Both the position numbers and the translations under genes were made by a program. Of a DNA stretch of 17,599 bases, positions 1-7,416 are shown one piece after another. The notes below the pieces were generated by a model. The model was not told the origin of the DNA. It searched no databases and saw only the letters and a program-made list of their open reading frames with translations. Position 1 is the stretch's first letter. Every line of letters starts with the position of its first letter. Source of the stretch: Ruminococcaceae bacterium UBA5904 (GTDB lineage Bacteria > Bacillota > Clostridia > Oscillospirales > Acutalibacteraceae); the NCBI GenBank assembly GCA_002431305.1, contig DJEG01000038.1, forward strand, positions 1 to 17,599, given 5' to 3'.

Positions 1-187
1 TACTGTTTCTTATCTGATGAATTATACACTGCTGTATTTCCGTTTTCGGGTAGACGGCGGAGATTGCTTCGGGAAATCCCGTAAGTCCGTCTATGCAGGC
101 TATCAAAATATCCTCGACTCCTCGATTTTTCAAGCCGTTAAGTATGGAAAGCCAGTATTTTGCGCTTTCGTTTTCGCCGACATACAT
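1..187 (-). mobile_element. IS256-family (mutator-type) transposase, internal fragment
   Basis: Read on the minus strand from 187 to 1, this stretch is an uninterrupted frame matching the middle of IS256-family DDE transposases. It opens with MYVGENESAKYWL, then shows LKNRGVEDILIACIDGLTGF, where the Asp of the IDGLTGF block is the family's second catalytic acid, and ends in CIIHQIRN, containing the C-x2-H signature. The C-terminal part would lie left of the window. The N-terminal part is absent: the codon before the Met is Ser, where relatives usually have Gly, and two codons further upstream the frame meets a TAA. No terminal inverted repeat is present, because the break is inside the gene. 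The family call comes from recalled motif patterns, not a search. It is a remnant or one side of a chimeric join, so no function is expected from this piece alone. Confidence 0.88.
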
Positions 188-774
188 ACTCCCTTATTGC
201 CTCGAATATTAAAAAACTCGATTATTATGACAGAACAGCAAAGCGCGGGGTCGTATATTATTACAAAGTTACATGTTCTGATACATGCGGAAATACAAGC
301 GGTTACAGTAAGACTGTTTTTGCAAACGCGCTTGCCGATACGATAAAACCGGTTATCAACAGCATCAATCCTCCGGCAGGGACGTATGTGGGCGAAGCAT
401 ATAACAAAATAAGCGTTCTCGCAAGCGATAATAATCTGCTTGATGATGTTGTTATTGAATACAGAATCGGTTCCGACGGTGATTACGTTCTTCTTAAAAA
501 GGAAGAGAATATTGCTCTGCAAAGTATACGTTATAAAGAATGCGTTGACTGTATGACGGAGCTTGAAAGCGAAATCATACCGAAACTTGACCATACTGAC
601 GAGGACGGAGACAACATATGCGATGTTTGCGGTGAGCAGATTCCAGTGACCGTCTCGTGCTCTCACATATGTCATAAGAAAGGCTTCGCAGGCTTCATAT
701 GGAGAATAATCCGAATTATATTCAAGATTTTCGGTTCAAACAAGTACTGTGAATGCGGAGCGGAACATTATTAA
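187..774 (+). pseudogene. 3' part of a secreted fibronectin-III surface protein with Cys/His-rich C-terminal tail
   Basis: The plus-strand frame resembles the second half of a fibronectin type III domain (YSLIASNI, YYDRTAKRG, YYYKV, DTCGNTSGYS; about 187-335). An Ig-like strand pattern follows (IKPVINSINPPAG, VIEYRIGSDGDYVLL; 343-495). Next comes a paired C-x2-C module (CVDC at 541, CDVCG near 620) with the acidic stretch HTDEDGD. The tail is CSHICHKKGF, a basic hydrophobic helix (GFIWRIIRIIFKIFG), then CECGAEHY at the stop. Such tails recur at the ends of large clostridial extracellular proteins and may cap or retain them at the cell surface; that role is inference. The gene has no 5' part: homology begins exactly where the transposase fragment ends. 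The open frame extends back only to a TTG at 160, inside the transposase sequence and without an RBS. It is probably a remnant or an assembly artefact. Confidence 0.75.
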
Positions 775-782
775 TTGATTTT

Positions 783-820
783 ACAGACTTCCGGAATGTA
801 ACGTTTCGGAAGTCTGTTTT
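783..820 (+). terminator. Rho-independent terminator after the surface-protein remnant
   Basis: A perfect 11-bp stem (ACAGACTTCCG at 783-793 with CGGAAGTCTGT at 807-817) encloses a 13-nt loop and is followed by TTTT. It starts 9 nt after the stop codon at 774. Confidence 0.85.
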
Positions 821-825
821 CATTG

Positions 826-854
826 TTGAATAATTAAATTAAATATGTTAGTAT
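826..854 (+). promoter_or_regulatory. Possible sigma-A promoter for the DUF4832-type gene
   Basis: TTGAAT at 826-831 is followed after 17 bp by TAGTAT at 849-854, in the right place upstream of the start at 890. The region is very A/T-rich, and TATAAA at 852-857 is an alternative -10, so the assignment is weak. Confidence 0.4.
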
Positions 855-889
855 AAATAAAAGATGAGTAAAAAAGGAGCACGCTGAAT

Positions 890-2191
890 ATGTTTTTTTC
901 TTCATTGGTTTTGAAAATATCGGCATTTTTTCTTTCAATACTTATGAGTCTCGGTTCTCTGTCGGGGTTTACGGCAAGTAAACTCGAATATAAACAGGCT
1001 TCGGTTAATCCGATGAAGGGATTTATGCCTTTTTATAAAGAGGACGGGGAATCAGATAGTAATCTCGATTACAGCATGGAATGGTTTTATATTCCGATGT
1101 CTGAACTTGTAAGCGTATACGGGGAATTCACGATAAAACAGGCGATAGAGCCGTATCTTGAGAACATATCGTCGAGAGGAAATCAGGCCGTTTTCAGAGT
1201 TTATCTTGATTATCCCGGAAAGGATGAGGATTCGACGGGCGAATATATTCGTTCTCTCGGCGTAAAGTTTTACGAATACGAACAGTACGGCGGGGGAGTT
1301 ACGCCGGATTATTCTGATGACAGGCTTATAGATTTTCTCGAGAAGTTTGTATATAAACTTGCGGAAGAATATGACGGGGATCCGCGTATTGCGTACATAA
1401 CCGCAGGACTTATCGGTCACTGGGGCGAATGGCACGTTTGTGTTGACGATGCAGCCCCGGAAAAGCAGCAGAAAGAGCGCATTATAACAGCGTATGAAAA
1501 CGCGTTTAAAACTACGAAGATTCTCACTCGTTATCCGGGCGACCCCGGTACGAAAAACGGCAAAATCGGTTTTCATGACGATTCGTTTACATATGAAACG
1601 ATTGATGATACAAAGGACTGGTTTTTCTGTACTAAGTTAAAGAAAAACAAACTTACAAATGTATGGAAAAGTCAGGCAATCGGCGGGGAATTCCGTCCCG
1701 AGTGTCAGGAACCGTTTATTAAAGGCGAAGAGTTTGAGGGTATGCAGAACTATGACGGGTGCGTTAATAAAACGCATTGCTCGTTCCTTATGATGCAGAA
1801 CGCGTTTACAATGGGTCTTTCCGATTCACAGAAAGAGACCGTTTCAAACGCTTCCGCAAAGCTCGGATATGATTTTTATATAGACAAAGTCAACGTTAAA
1901 AAGATATTCGGCAAAACATATATTTTCGTTAGAATCATGAACGACGGCGTTGCTCCTATTTACGCAGACCCCGGTGTATATATCGGTACGGACAGCGGTG
2001 AAGTTAAAGCAAGCGGTGCAGAACTTGACAAGATACAGCCCGGCGAATACGGCGTATTTTATATTAAGACTGACGAAGATATCACGGGTGAAATTTATGT
2101 ACGCGCCGGAAACTTTTTTAATAAAGGCAAATGCGTCAGATTTTCAAACGTAAATGCAGACGATAGATTTGTTATCGGAACAATAGAATAA
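890..2191 (+). CDS. Secreted DUF4874/DUF4832-type protein, glycosidase-like
   Basis: This 433-residue protein starts with a signal peptide: hydrophobic residues 4-27, then FTAS, suggesting cleavage near residue 29. The mature part begins with the NPMKGFMPF motif (about 40-48), which resembles the NP-x-x-GF opening of DUF4874. A region compatible with a TIM barrel follows and contains AGLIGHWGEWH (about 172-182); its Glu180 lies where barrel glycosidases often place a catalytic acid. The last ~110 residues look like a beta-sandwich (RIMNDGVAPIYADPGVYIG), as in DUF4832. The biochemical activity is not established, and calling it a carbohydrate-active enzyme is inference from fold and motif. The ATG has an AAGGAG box 10 nt upstream. 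It is monocistronic, with its own possible promoter and a terminator shared with the convergent ABC permease gene. Confidence 0.7.
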   Translation: MFFSSLVLKISAFFLSILMSLGSLSGFTASKLEYKQASVNPMKGFMPFYKEDGESDSNLDYSMEWFYIPMSELVSVYGEFTIKQAIEPYLENISSRGNQAVFRVYLDYPGKDEDSTGEYIRSLGVKFYEYEQYGGGVTPDYSDDRLIDFLEKFVYKLAEEYDGDPRIAYITAGLIGHWGEWHVCVDDAAPEKQQKERIITAYENAFKTTKILTRYPGDPGTKNGKIGFHDDSFTYETIDDTKDWFFCTKLKKNKLTNVWKSQAIGGEFRPECQEPFIKGEEFEGMQNYDGCVNKTHCSFLMMQNAFTMGLSDSQKETVSNASAKLGYDFYIDKVNVKKIFGKTYIFVRIMNDGVAPIYADPGVYIGTDSGEVKASGAELDKIQPGEYGVFYIKTDEDITGEIYVRAGNFFNKGKCVRFSNVNADDRFVIGTIE

Positions 2192-2217
2192 AAAACAACA
2201 TAGAATAAAAAACAACT
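2184..2217. repeat. 17-bp tandem duplication across the stop codon
   Basis: Positions 2184-2200 and 2201-2217 are two adjacent copies of TAGAATAAAAAACAAC plus one base, differing only at that last position (A or T). The first copy carries the stop codon of the upstream gene. The second forms part of the left arm of the terminator hairpin. Confidence 0.9.
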
Positions 2218-2253
2218 GCGAACAGCAATAAAATCTGTCCGCAGTTGTTTTTT
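2207..2253. terminator. Bidirectional Rho-independent terminator
   Basis: AAAAAACAACTGCG (2207-2220) pairs perfectly over 14 bp with CGCAGTTGTTTTTT (2240-2253). The A-rich left edge and T-rich right edge give a U-tract in both directions. This suits its position between the convergent genes ending at 2191 and 2264. Confidence 0.88.
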
Positions 2254-2263
2254 ATTGATTGGA

Positions 2264-4813
2264 TTAGTTGATTTCTTCTTTTAACGTTTCTATTATCGAG
2301 TCTTTTCTGATTTTCTGTACGGAGTATATCATTGATATTCCCGTTACGATAAAGACTGCGAGACAGGCTCCGATATAAGCTTTGAAATCTATCGAGAACG
2401 GAACATACGAAGAGCCGAACATTTTATTGATTGCAAAGTTTATGATTAAACTGATTGGTAGACCGTAAACAAGAGCTTTCAGTCCGTAGAATACGCTTTC
2501 CATAACGATCATTTTTCTGAATCCTTTGGGAGTCATGCCGACCGAGCGGAGCATTGCAAACTCCTTACGGCGGAGTATTACGCCTGTTGAAACGGTATTT
2601 AAGATATTTGTGATTGTTATAAGCGTCATGAGTGCTATGAATCCGTAAACAAATACCTGAAGAACATAAATTATTGTATTAAGTATCTGCTGTTGATTAT
2701 CAAGATCGAAAATGTTGTCGTTCATATCGAATCCCGCGGCGGTAAGAGCGTTTTTGATATCATCTTCTGTCTGCTCGTGCGTTTTTGTTTTAACACCGTA
2801 AACGATTGTTAACTCGGCTTCTTTGACCGGAAGATTATTTATCGTCTCAACGTATACGCTCAGCGGGATGAACATGCTTATGCTTCCCTTGGGGTTGAGA
2901 GAACACATGTCGCTGTTTTTGTCATAATCTATAAGTCCGCCGACGGTCGCTTTGAAATCGCCGTATGACGGGTCGTGCGCAGTGAATGACTTACCTATGA
3001 TTGAAGATGTAAAGACCTTGCTTACCGAATCGGAGTGCGTCATATTGTTGAGTAAGAGGCATTTTACGTTGTCTGACGAATAGAACTGTTCTCTGTTTAG
3101 TCCGTTTTCGAGGCAAAGCTGATTGAATCTGCCGTCGTCGATAATATTAATGCTGATTACTTTTTTCGAGTCAAAAAGTTTTTGATTCTGAACGGTAAGA
3201 ACAGAGGAGTCGTTTGTAATATCCGTGTAGTCCTTATTTGCGCTTTCCTTGTCTCCTCCTACGATGTTTGTAAAGTTTGTTGCGGCGAAAACGTCGTCAA
3301 CGCTTTTTACAGATTCTATTACTTCTCTGACTTTTTCGCTGTCGTTATAAGAAGAATAAACGGTAACCTGATACGGTATCATTGAGGAATACTGGTTAGA
3401 ATCCATCAGCATGGTACAGAAGTAGTTTGTACAAAGGAACAGAATAAGCGACAGCGCGATTGACGCGGTTATCATATTCGTTTTTCTTGAATTGCGTTTT
3501 AAGGATTTATATGATATCTCGCCCTCGAATCCAAAAATCTTTGAAACTATCTTCGGACAGGAGTATTTCTGCTTCTTGACTTTAATCGAATCTGTCTGTT
3601 TTATAGCGTCGATAGGGGTAATTTTAGACGCTTTTTTAGCGGGAATGAGCGTTGAAATCCATATGGTCAGAACGCTGAATATAACTATCATAATTATCGC
3701 CCAGAGCGGAACGTCTACGCTTATTTTAAGATTTGAATTCTCAATGCCGGCTATCATTCCGGTTGATATGATTTTGTCGCTGAGGAAGTAAAGTGTTACA
3801 GCGATACCTGCAATACCTGCAAGTGTTCCGACAGGGATTCCTATTATTCCTAATATAAATCCTTCAAAATAAATAGACGCGCGCTTCTGTCTTTTTGTTG
3901 CTCCGACGGAGGCTAACATTCCGAGATATCTGACTCGTTCGTTCAGCGACATTGTAAACGCATTGTATATAAGGAGCACGGAAGCTATAATGATAAGAAT
4001 GAGAATCAGAATAACGGGAGCTATCAGTGTGCTTAAATATCCGCCCTCGTCGAATGACAGATTCGCCGCAAGAAGTTCTGTATTCGTGTCGTAGTTTTCT
4101 ACATTGTAATCCGAACAAATCGAATTGATTGTTTTTAATGCGGAAGAATTCGGATTGCTTAGTTTAAAAAGAGCAGTAATTACGCCCGAATGCATTTCCT
4201 CATTGCTTCCCAATATAAGAATGGGGTAGTCAAGTGTCGGCAGATTATAGTCGAGAACCGCAGTTATCGTAAATGAGCGTTCGCCGGTTTTTACGAAGCT
4301 GTAACTGTCTGTGTCATTACCGTCGCTCTCGAAATGTACTATGGGGAGCGTTACCTTGTCGCCGGCTTTCCATTCGAGCATGTGTCTTTTTATATAATCT
4401 CCGCTGACGGCGGCCTCGCCCGGGGCGGAGGGGAGAGAACCCTCTATTGAAGTCGGAATCATGTGTTCTAAATAAGCTTTGTCGCACAGTGCGATTGATT
4501 CGTAATCTGTTTTGCTGTTACCGCCGTTTATTTCGAACACAAAATCATACGACGGCTTGATTCTCATGACGGATTCGACTCTGTCGTCGGCAAGCGTTTT
4601 GTTTATTGTATCGTCGGAAACGTCAGTCGCCTCAAAATGCCAGTCTCCGTCCTGAAACAGAGCTGCTTTTCCGAAAAATGAGAGGAAAGACGACATTGCG
4701 GTAAACACCGCGGTAATCATTGCAACGGAAATGCAGATTCCTATTAATGTAATAATTGTCCTGCCTTTATTTTCGCTCAAATGGCGCAGGGTGAGCTTCT
4801 TAACCACGTTCAT
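2264..4813 (-). CDS. ABC transporter permease with two FtsX domains
   Basis: This 849-residue membrane protein has the MacB/FtsX-type duplicated layout. A first membrane helix lies at about 19-41 and an extracellular domain at about 45-258. Helices follow at about 261-286, 316-345 and 369-390, with the cytoplasmic FtsX motif GMLASVGATKRQ near 298. A fifth helix (about 446-468) precedes a second extracellular domain (about 470-715), and three C-terminal helices carry the matching motif AMLRSVGMTPKGF. That makes two four-helix FtsX units rather than the ten-helix, single-large-loop BceB plan. Its ATG overlaps the ATPase stop by 4 nt (ATGA), so the two are translationally coupled. Transporters of this kind extrude or extract hydrophobic or peptide substrates at the membrane; the substrate cannot be read from the sequence. 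Confidence 0.9.
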   Translation of the reverse strand: MNVVKKLTLRHLSENKGRTIITLIGICISVAMITAVFTAMSSFLSFFGKAALFQDGDWHFEATDVSDDTINKTLADDRVESVMRIKPSYDFVFEINGGNSKTDYESIALCDKAYLEHMIPTSIEGSLPSAPGEAAVSGDYIKRHMLEWKAGDKVTLPIVHFESDGNDTDSYSFVKTGERSFTITAVLDYNLPTLDYPILILGSNEEMHSGVITALFKLSNPNSSALKTINSICSDYNVENYDTNTELLAANLSFDEGGYLSTLIAPVILILILIIIASVLLIYNAFTMSLNERVRYLGMLASVGATKRQKRASIYFEGFILGIIGIPVGTLAGIAGIAVTLYFLSDKIISTGMIAGIENSNLKISVDVPLWAIIMIVIFSVLTIWISTLIPAKKASKITPIDAIKQTDSIKVKKQKYSCPKIVSKIFGFEGEISYKSLKRNSRKTNMITASIALSLILFLCTNYFCTMLMDSNQYSSMIPYQVTVYSSYNDSEKVREVIESVKSVDDVFAATNFTNIVGGDKESANKDYTDITNDSSVLTVQNQKLFDSKKVISINIIDDGRFNQLCLENGLNREQFYSSDNVKCLLLNNMTHSDSVSKVFTSSIIGKSFTAHDPSYGDFKATVGGLIDYDKNSDMCSLNPKGSISMFIPLSVYVETINNLPVKEAELTIVYGVKTKTHEQTEDDIKNALTAAGFDMNDNIFDLDNQQQILNTIIYVLQVFVYGFIALMTLITITNILNTVSTGVILRRKEFAMLRSVGMTPKGFRKMIVMESVFYGLKALVYGLPISLIINFAINKMFGSSYVPFSIDFKAYIGACLAVFIVTGISMIYSVQKIRKDSIIETLKEEIN

Positions 4814-5493
4814 CTGCGTTTTACCTCGTCGCCGACAATACGGCCGTCCTGAACAGTGATAACTCTGTCTGCCGAAAGGGCGATTTTTTCGTCGTGAGTT
4901 ATCATTATAACGGTCTGATTGAGAACTTCGTTGAAATGACGGAGAAGATTTACGATTTCCTTGCTGTTTTCGGAGTCAAGGTTTCCCGTAGGCTCGTCGG
5001 CTAGCATAATTGCCGGATTGTTTATTAACGCTCTGCCAATCGAAACTCTCTGCTGCTGACCGCCCGAAAGCTGGTTTGGCAGATGCTTTACTCTGTCGGA
5101 AAGTCCGAGAATCGATACTATTCTGTCAACCTGCGCTTTATCGGGTTTTCTCGAATCGAGCAGGAGCGGGAGAGTCAGATTTTCCTCAACCGTGAGTATG
5201 GGGATAAGATTATAAAACTGATAAACAAGTCCTATCTGACGGCGGCGGAAAATTGCGAGCGCGGTTTCGTCAAGCTTCGTAATATCGGTATTTTCAATCA
5301 TTACGCTTCCCGAGGTCGGTTTGTCGACTCCGCCCATTATGTGCAGAAGCGTAGATTTACCGCTTCCGGAAGGACCTACTATCGCAACGAATTCGCCTTT
5401 TTTTACGGTGAATGAAACGTTGTCGAGAGCTCTTACCATAGTGTCGCCCTTGCCGTATGTTTTTGTGAGGTTTTTTATCTCAAGAATGTTCAT
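4810..5493 (-). CDS. ABC transporter ATP-binding protein (MacB/LolD type)
   Basis: This 227-residue ATPase has every expected motif: Walker A GPSGSGKST (40-48), Q-loop Q92, signature LSGGQ (142-146), Walker B IMLADE ending at Glu167, and the H-loop MITH with His200. It pairs with the FtsX-type permease that overlaps its stop codon. I place the start at the ATG at 5493, which has AAAGGAG 8 nt upstream. The frame stays open to a TTG at 5511, but that codon sits next to and overlaps the Shine-Dalgarno, so it is not the start. A 91-nt gap separates it from the upstream kinase gene, enough for a regulated promoter of its own. Confidence 0.95.
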   Translation of the reverse strand: MNILEIKNLTKTYGKGDTMVRALDNVSFTVKKGEFVAIVGPSGSGKSTLLHIMGGVDKPTSGSVMIENTDITKLDETALAIFRRRQIGLVYQFYNLIPILTVEENLTLPLLLDSRKPDKAQVDRIVSILGLSDRVKHLPNQLSGGQQQRVSIGRALINNPAIMLADEPTGNLDSENSKEIVNLLRHFNEVLNQTVIMITHDEKIALSADRVITVQDGRIVGDEVKRR

Positions 5494-5584
5494 GAGTTTG
5501 TCTCCTTTCAATTTGCCTTTGCCTTATGACACTATGATAAAGGACGAATATTACTCTGCGGTGACAATAATTATTACAATTGCG
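5494..5584 (-). promoter_or_regulatory. Candidate regulated promoter/operator of the ABC operon
   Basis: On the minus strand the gap has a fair -10 (TATCAT) but no good -35 at 17 bp, which fits an activator-dependent promoter. Upstream lie two similar hexamers, TTGTAA and TTGTCA (plus-strand 5574-5579 and 5562-5567), with start points 12 bp apart. They are flanked by a GTGAC/GTCAC inverted pair (5561-5565 and 5584-5588). Binding by the neighbouring OmpR-type regulator is inference. Confidence 0.4.
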
Positions 5585-6589
5585 TCACACTGTTGATTTG
5601 TAAAATCTGACTGTGAAAACGGAGCCCTCGCCGATTTTGCTGTCTACCGTGATTTTTCCGTTCTGTGAGTCGATAATTGATTTAGAAAGAGCGAGTCCTA
5701 TTCCGACCGAATCGGGAGACGCGTTTTTGCCGTGGTAAAATCTTTCGAATACGTGAGGTAAATCTTCCTCTGCGATACCGCATCCCGAGTCACGGATGAT
5801 TATTTCCTTATATAAAAACGTTTCGTCCGTTTTTATTTCGAGCTTTCCGCCGGATGGCGTATGCTCCATGCAGTTTTTAATTATATTTCCAATAGCTTCG
5901 ACCGTCCAGTTAATATCGCAGTGGAATATGGAATCGTTCGGTTCCGTTTTTAATTCGATATTCTTAACGTCAAGTATAACGAGAAACGGCTGAACGCTCT
6001 TTTTGATAAGCGCATCTGCGGAAATATCGCTTTTTATGAACTCAACGGTGCCTGCGTCGAGTTTTGAGAGCTTTAAAAGCATCTGAATAAGCCAGTTGAT
6101 TTTATTAAGCTGGGTTGATAAGATAGAGAGAAATTCTTTTCTTTTTTCTTCATCTTTTTCATTTTCGAGCAGTTCCGTCATCATGACAGCCGAGGTAAGA
6201 GGTGTTTTTATCTGATGAGAAATATCCGCAAGCGAATCGGCTAAATATTTTTTATCGTTCGACAGCCTGTCCTTTTGATTATTTAAAATAAGTATTACCT
6301 TATATAAATTGTTTTTAAGTATAGACAATTCGCCCTCTTTGTTGTCGGGAATATTCAAATCATATATTCCCGCGCAGATACGCGAAAGATAGTCGTTCAG
6401 CATTTCGATTTCGGTGTATCTTTTATTTGTATAGACAATATAAAGAACCGTCAGAATTACGGAGCAGACGAGCGAAATGACGGCGGGAACGATTGAGTAA
6501 AAAATACATACGGAAAAAGAGACTATCGACAGTATTATCCCGACGGTCAGTATTATTTTAAAATCCGAGTTAATTACTCTGCGCGGCAT
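5585..6589 (-). CDS. Sensor histidine kinase, intramembrane-sensing type
   Basis: This 334-residue kinase has two N-terminal membrane helices (about 11-31 and 33-53) joined by only one or two residues, so it has no extracellular sensor domain. A cytoplasmic linker leads to the H-box DISHQIKTPLTS, with phospho-acceptor His125. The HATPase domain shows the N-box NIIKNCMEHT (key Asn239), the G1 box DSGCGI (Asp267), the F-box FERFY and the G2 box GIGLALS (about 296-302). This plan matches the intramembrane kinases that sense through a neighbouring ABC transporter, as in Bce-type systems. The start overlaps the response regulator's 3' end by 20 nt, so translation is probably coupled; no strong RBS is visible. 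The partner regulator lies immediately upstream and the transporter immediately downstream. Confidence 0.93.
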   Translation of the reverse strand: MPRRVINSDFKIILTVGIILSIVSFSVCIFYSIVPAVISLVCSVILTVLYIVYTNKRYTEIEMLNDYLSRICAGIYDLNIPDNKEGELSILKNNLYKVILILNNQKDRLSNDKKYLADSLADISHQIKTPLTSAVMMTELLENEKDEEKRKEFLSILSTQLNKINWLIQMLLKLSKLDAGTVEFIKSDISADALIKKSVQPFLVILDVKNIELKTEPNDSIFHCDINWTVEAIGNIIKNCMEHTPSGGKLEIKTDETFLYKEIIIRDSGCGIAEEDLPHVFERFYHGKNASPDSVGIGLALSKSIIDSQNGKITVDSKIGEGSVFTVRFYKSTV

Positions 6590-7247
6590 AGCCCAGCCCC
6601 CTGACTGTTTTAATAATTTTGGGATCGGACGGGTCGTCCTCCAATTTATCGCGTAAACGTTTTATATACACGGTCAGCGTGTTGTCGTTTACGAAGTCAC
6701 CCTCAACGTCCCATATGTTTTCAAGAAGCTGTAATCTCGACATTACGACTCCCGGATTGTTTACGAAAATAAGAAGCAGTCTGTACTCCATTGCGGAGAG
6801 TATTATTTCCTCACCGCGTTTATATACCTTGGCTTGCGAAATATTTATTGCAATATCGCCGAGTCTCGCGGTATTGTCCGCGCCGTTTTTTGAATAGCGT
6901 TTTAATATCATCTTGATTCGAGCCATCAGCTCTTTTAACCTGAACGGTTTTGATATATAATCGTCCGCACCCATTTCGAGTCCCATTACGGCGTTGACCT
7001 CGTCGTCTGCGGCTGTCAGAAAGATTACGGGAATGTCGTATTTTGATTTTATAAATTTACATACGTCGTAACCGTTTCCGTCCGGCAGTATAAGATCGAG
7101 AATACACAGCGAAAACTCAGTTTTAGAAATAATGTCAAGAGCTTCTTTTACGCACTTTGCGTCTGTTACGGTATATCCCTCGCCCTCAAGAGAGTATTTA
7201 AGTCCGGTCGCTATAGCTGTATCGTCTTCAAGTAGAAAAATATTCAT
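6570..7247 (-). CDS. OmpR/PhoB-family response regulator
   Basis: This 225-residue regulator has a receiver domain with the acidic pair D8-D9, phospho-acceptor Asp51 (CILDLILPDGNGYD), Thr78 and Lys100 (SKPF). A winged-helix DNA-binding domain follows at about 125-225, ending in VYIKRLRDKLEDDP and TVRGLGY. I choose the ATG at 7247, giving MNIFLLEDD, with GGTGA a few bases upstream; the open frame continues to a GTG at 7256, which would add three residues not typical of receivers. It is the first gene of a regulator-kinase-ATPase-permease run on the minus strand and most likely controls the transporter genes and perhaps its own promoter. Confidence 0.94.
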   Translation of the reverse strand: MNIFLLEDDTAIATGLKYSLEGEGYTVTDAKCVKEALDIISKTEFSLCILDLILPDGNGYDVCKFIKSKYDIPVIFLTAADDEVNAVMGLEMGADDYISKPFRLKELMARIKMILKRYSKNGADNTARLGDIAINISQAKVYKRGEEIILSAMEYRLLLIFVNNPGVVMSRLQLLENIWDVEGDFVNDNTLTVYIKRLRDKLEDDPSDPKIIKTVRGLGYAAQSN

Positions 7248-7299
7248 AAAAATCACCGTTTATAATATATCATAATAAAAGCATCATTTCCATTACGAT

Positions 7300-7310
7300 A
7301 TTGTAACAAT
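7300..7310. promoter_or_regulatory. Palindrome in the divergent regulator/hydrolase intergenic region
   Basis: ATTGTAACAAT is a perfect odd-centred palindrome (arms ATTGT and ACAAT) about 53 bp upstream of the response regulator start. The same ATTGT-A core recurs in the gap ahead of the ABC genes. It is a candidate binding site for the regulator (autoregulation). The 169-bp gap 7248-7416 otherwise holds only promoter-like sequence. Confidence 0.35.
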
Positions 7311-7350
7311 TCGACATAATGCAAATAATGTTGAATTTTGTCTTTTTTTC

Positions 7351-7379
7351 TTTACAAATCCATTATTTTATGCGACAAT
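7351..7379 (+). promoter_or_regulatory. Promoter of the Mbeg1-like hydrolase gene
   Basis: TTTACA (7351-7356), 17 bp, then GACAAT (7374-7379) immediately preceded by TGC, an extended -10. The predicted start would leave a leader of about 30 nt before the RBS and ATG. A TATAAT at 7397-7402 is too close to the RBS to be used. Confidence 0.5.
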
Positions 7380-7416
7380 ATTAATATAAATTTGATTATA
7401 ATGAGAGGTTTTTTGT

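Noticed and set aside
130..675. A 181-codon minus-strand open frame across the surface-protein remnant
   Set aside because: It is in a different frame from the transposase fragment, has no RBS or recognisable domain, and lies opposite the well-supported Fn3 and Cys-rich coding sequence.
1052..1576. A 174-codon minus-strand open frame inside the DUF4832-type gene
   Set aside because: It lies fully within a clearly coding gene with signal peptide and motifs, and has no RBS or domain of its own.
2264..5493. Naming the transporter BceAB
   Set aside because: The permease has two four-helix FtsX units with two extracellular domains, not the ten-helix BceB layout.
7397..7402. A consensus TATAAT as promoter of the Mbeg1-like gene
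   Set aside because: Transcription would begin at or after the RBS at 7403-7408, and there is no -35 at the right distance.
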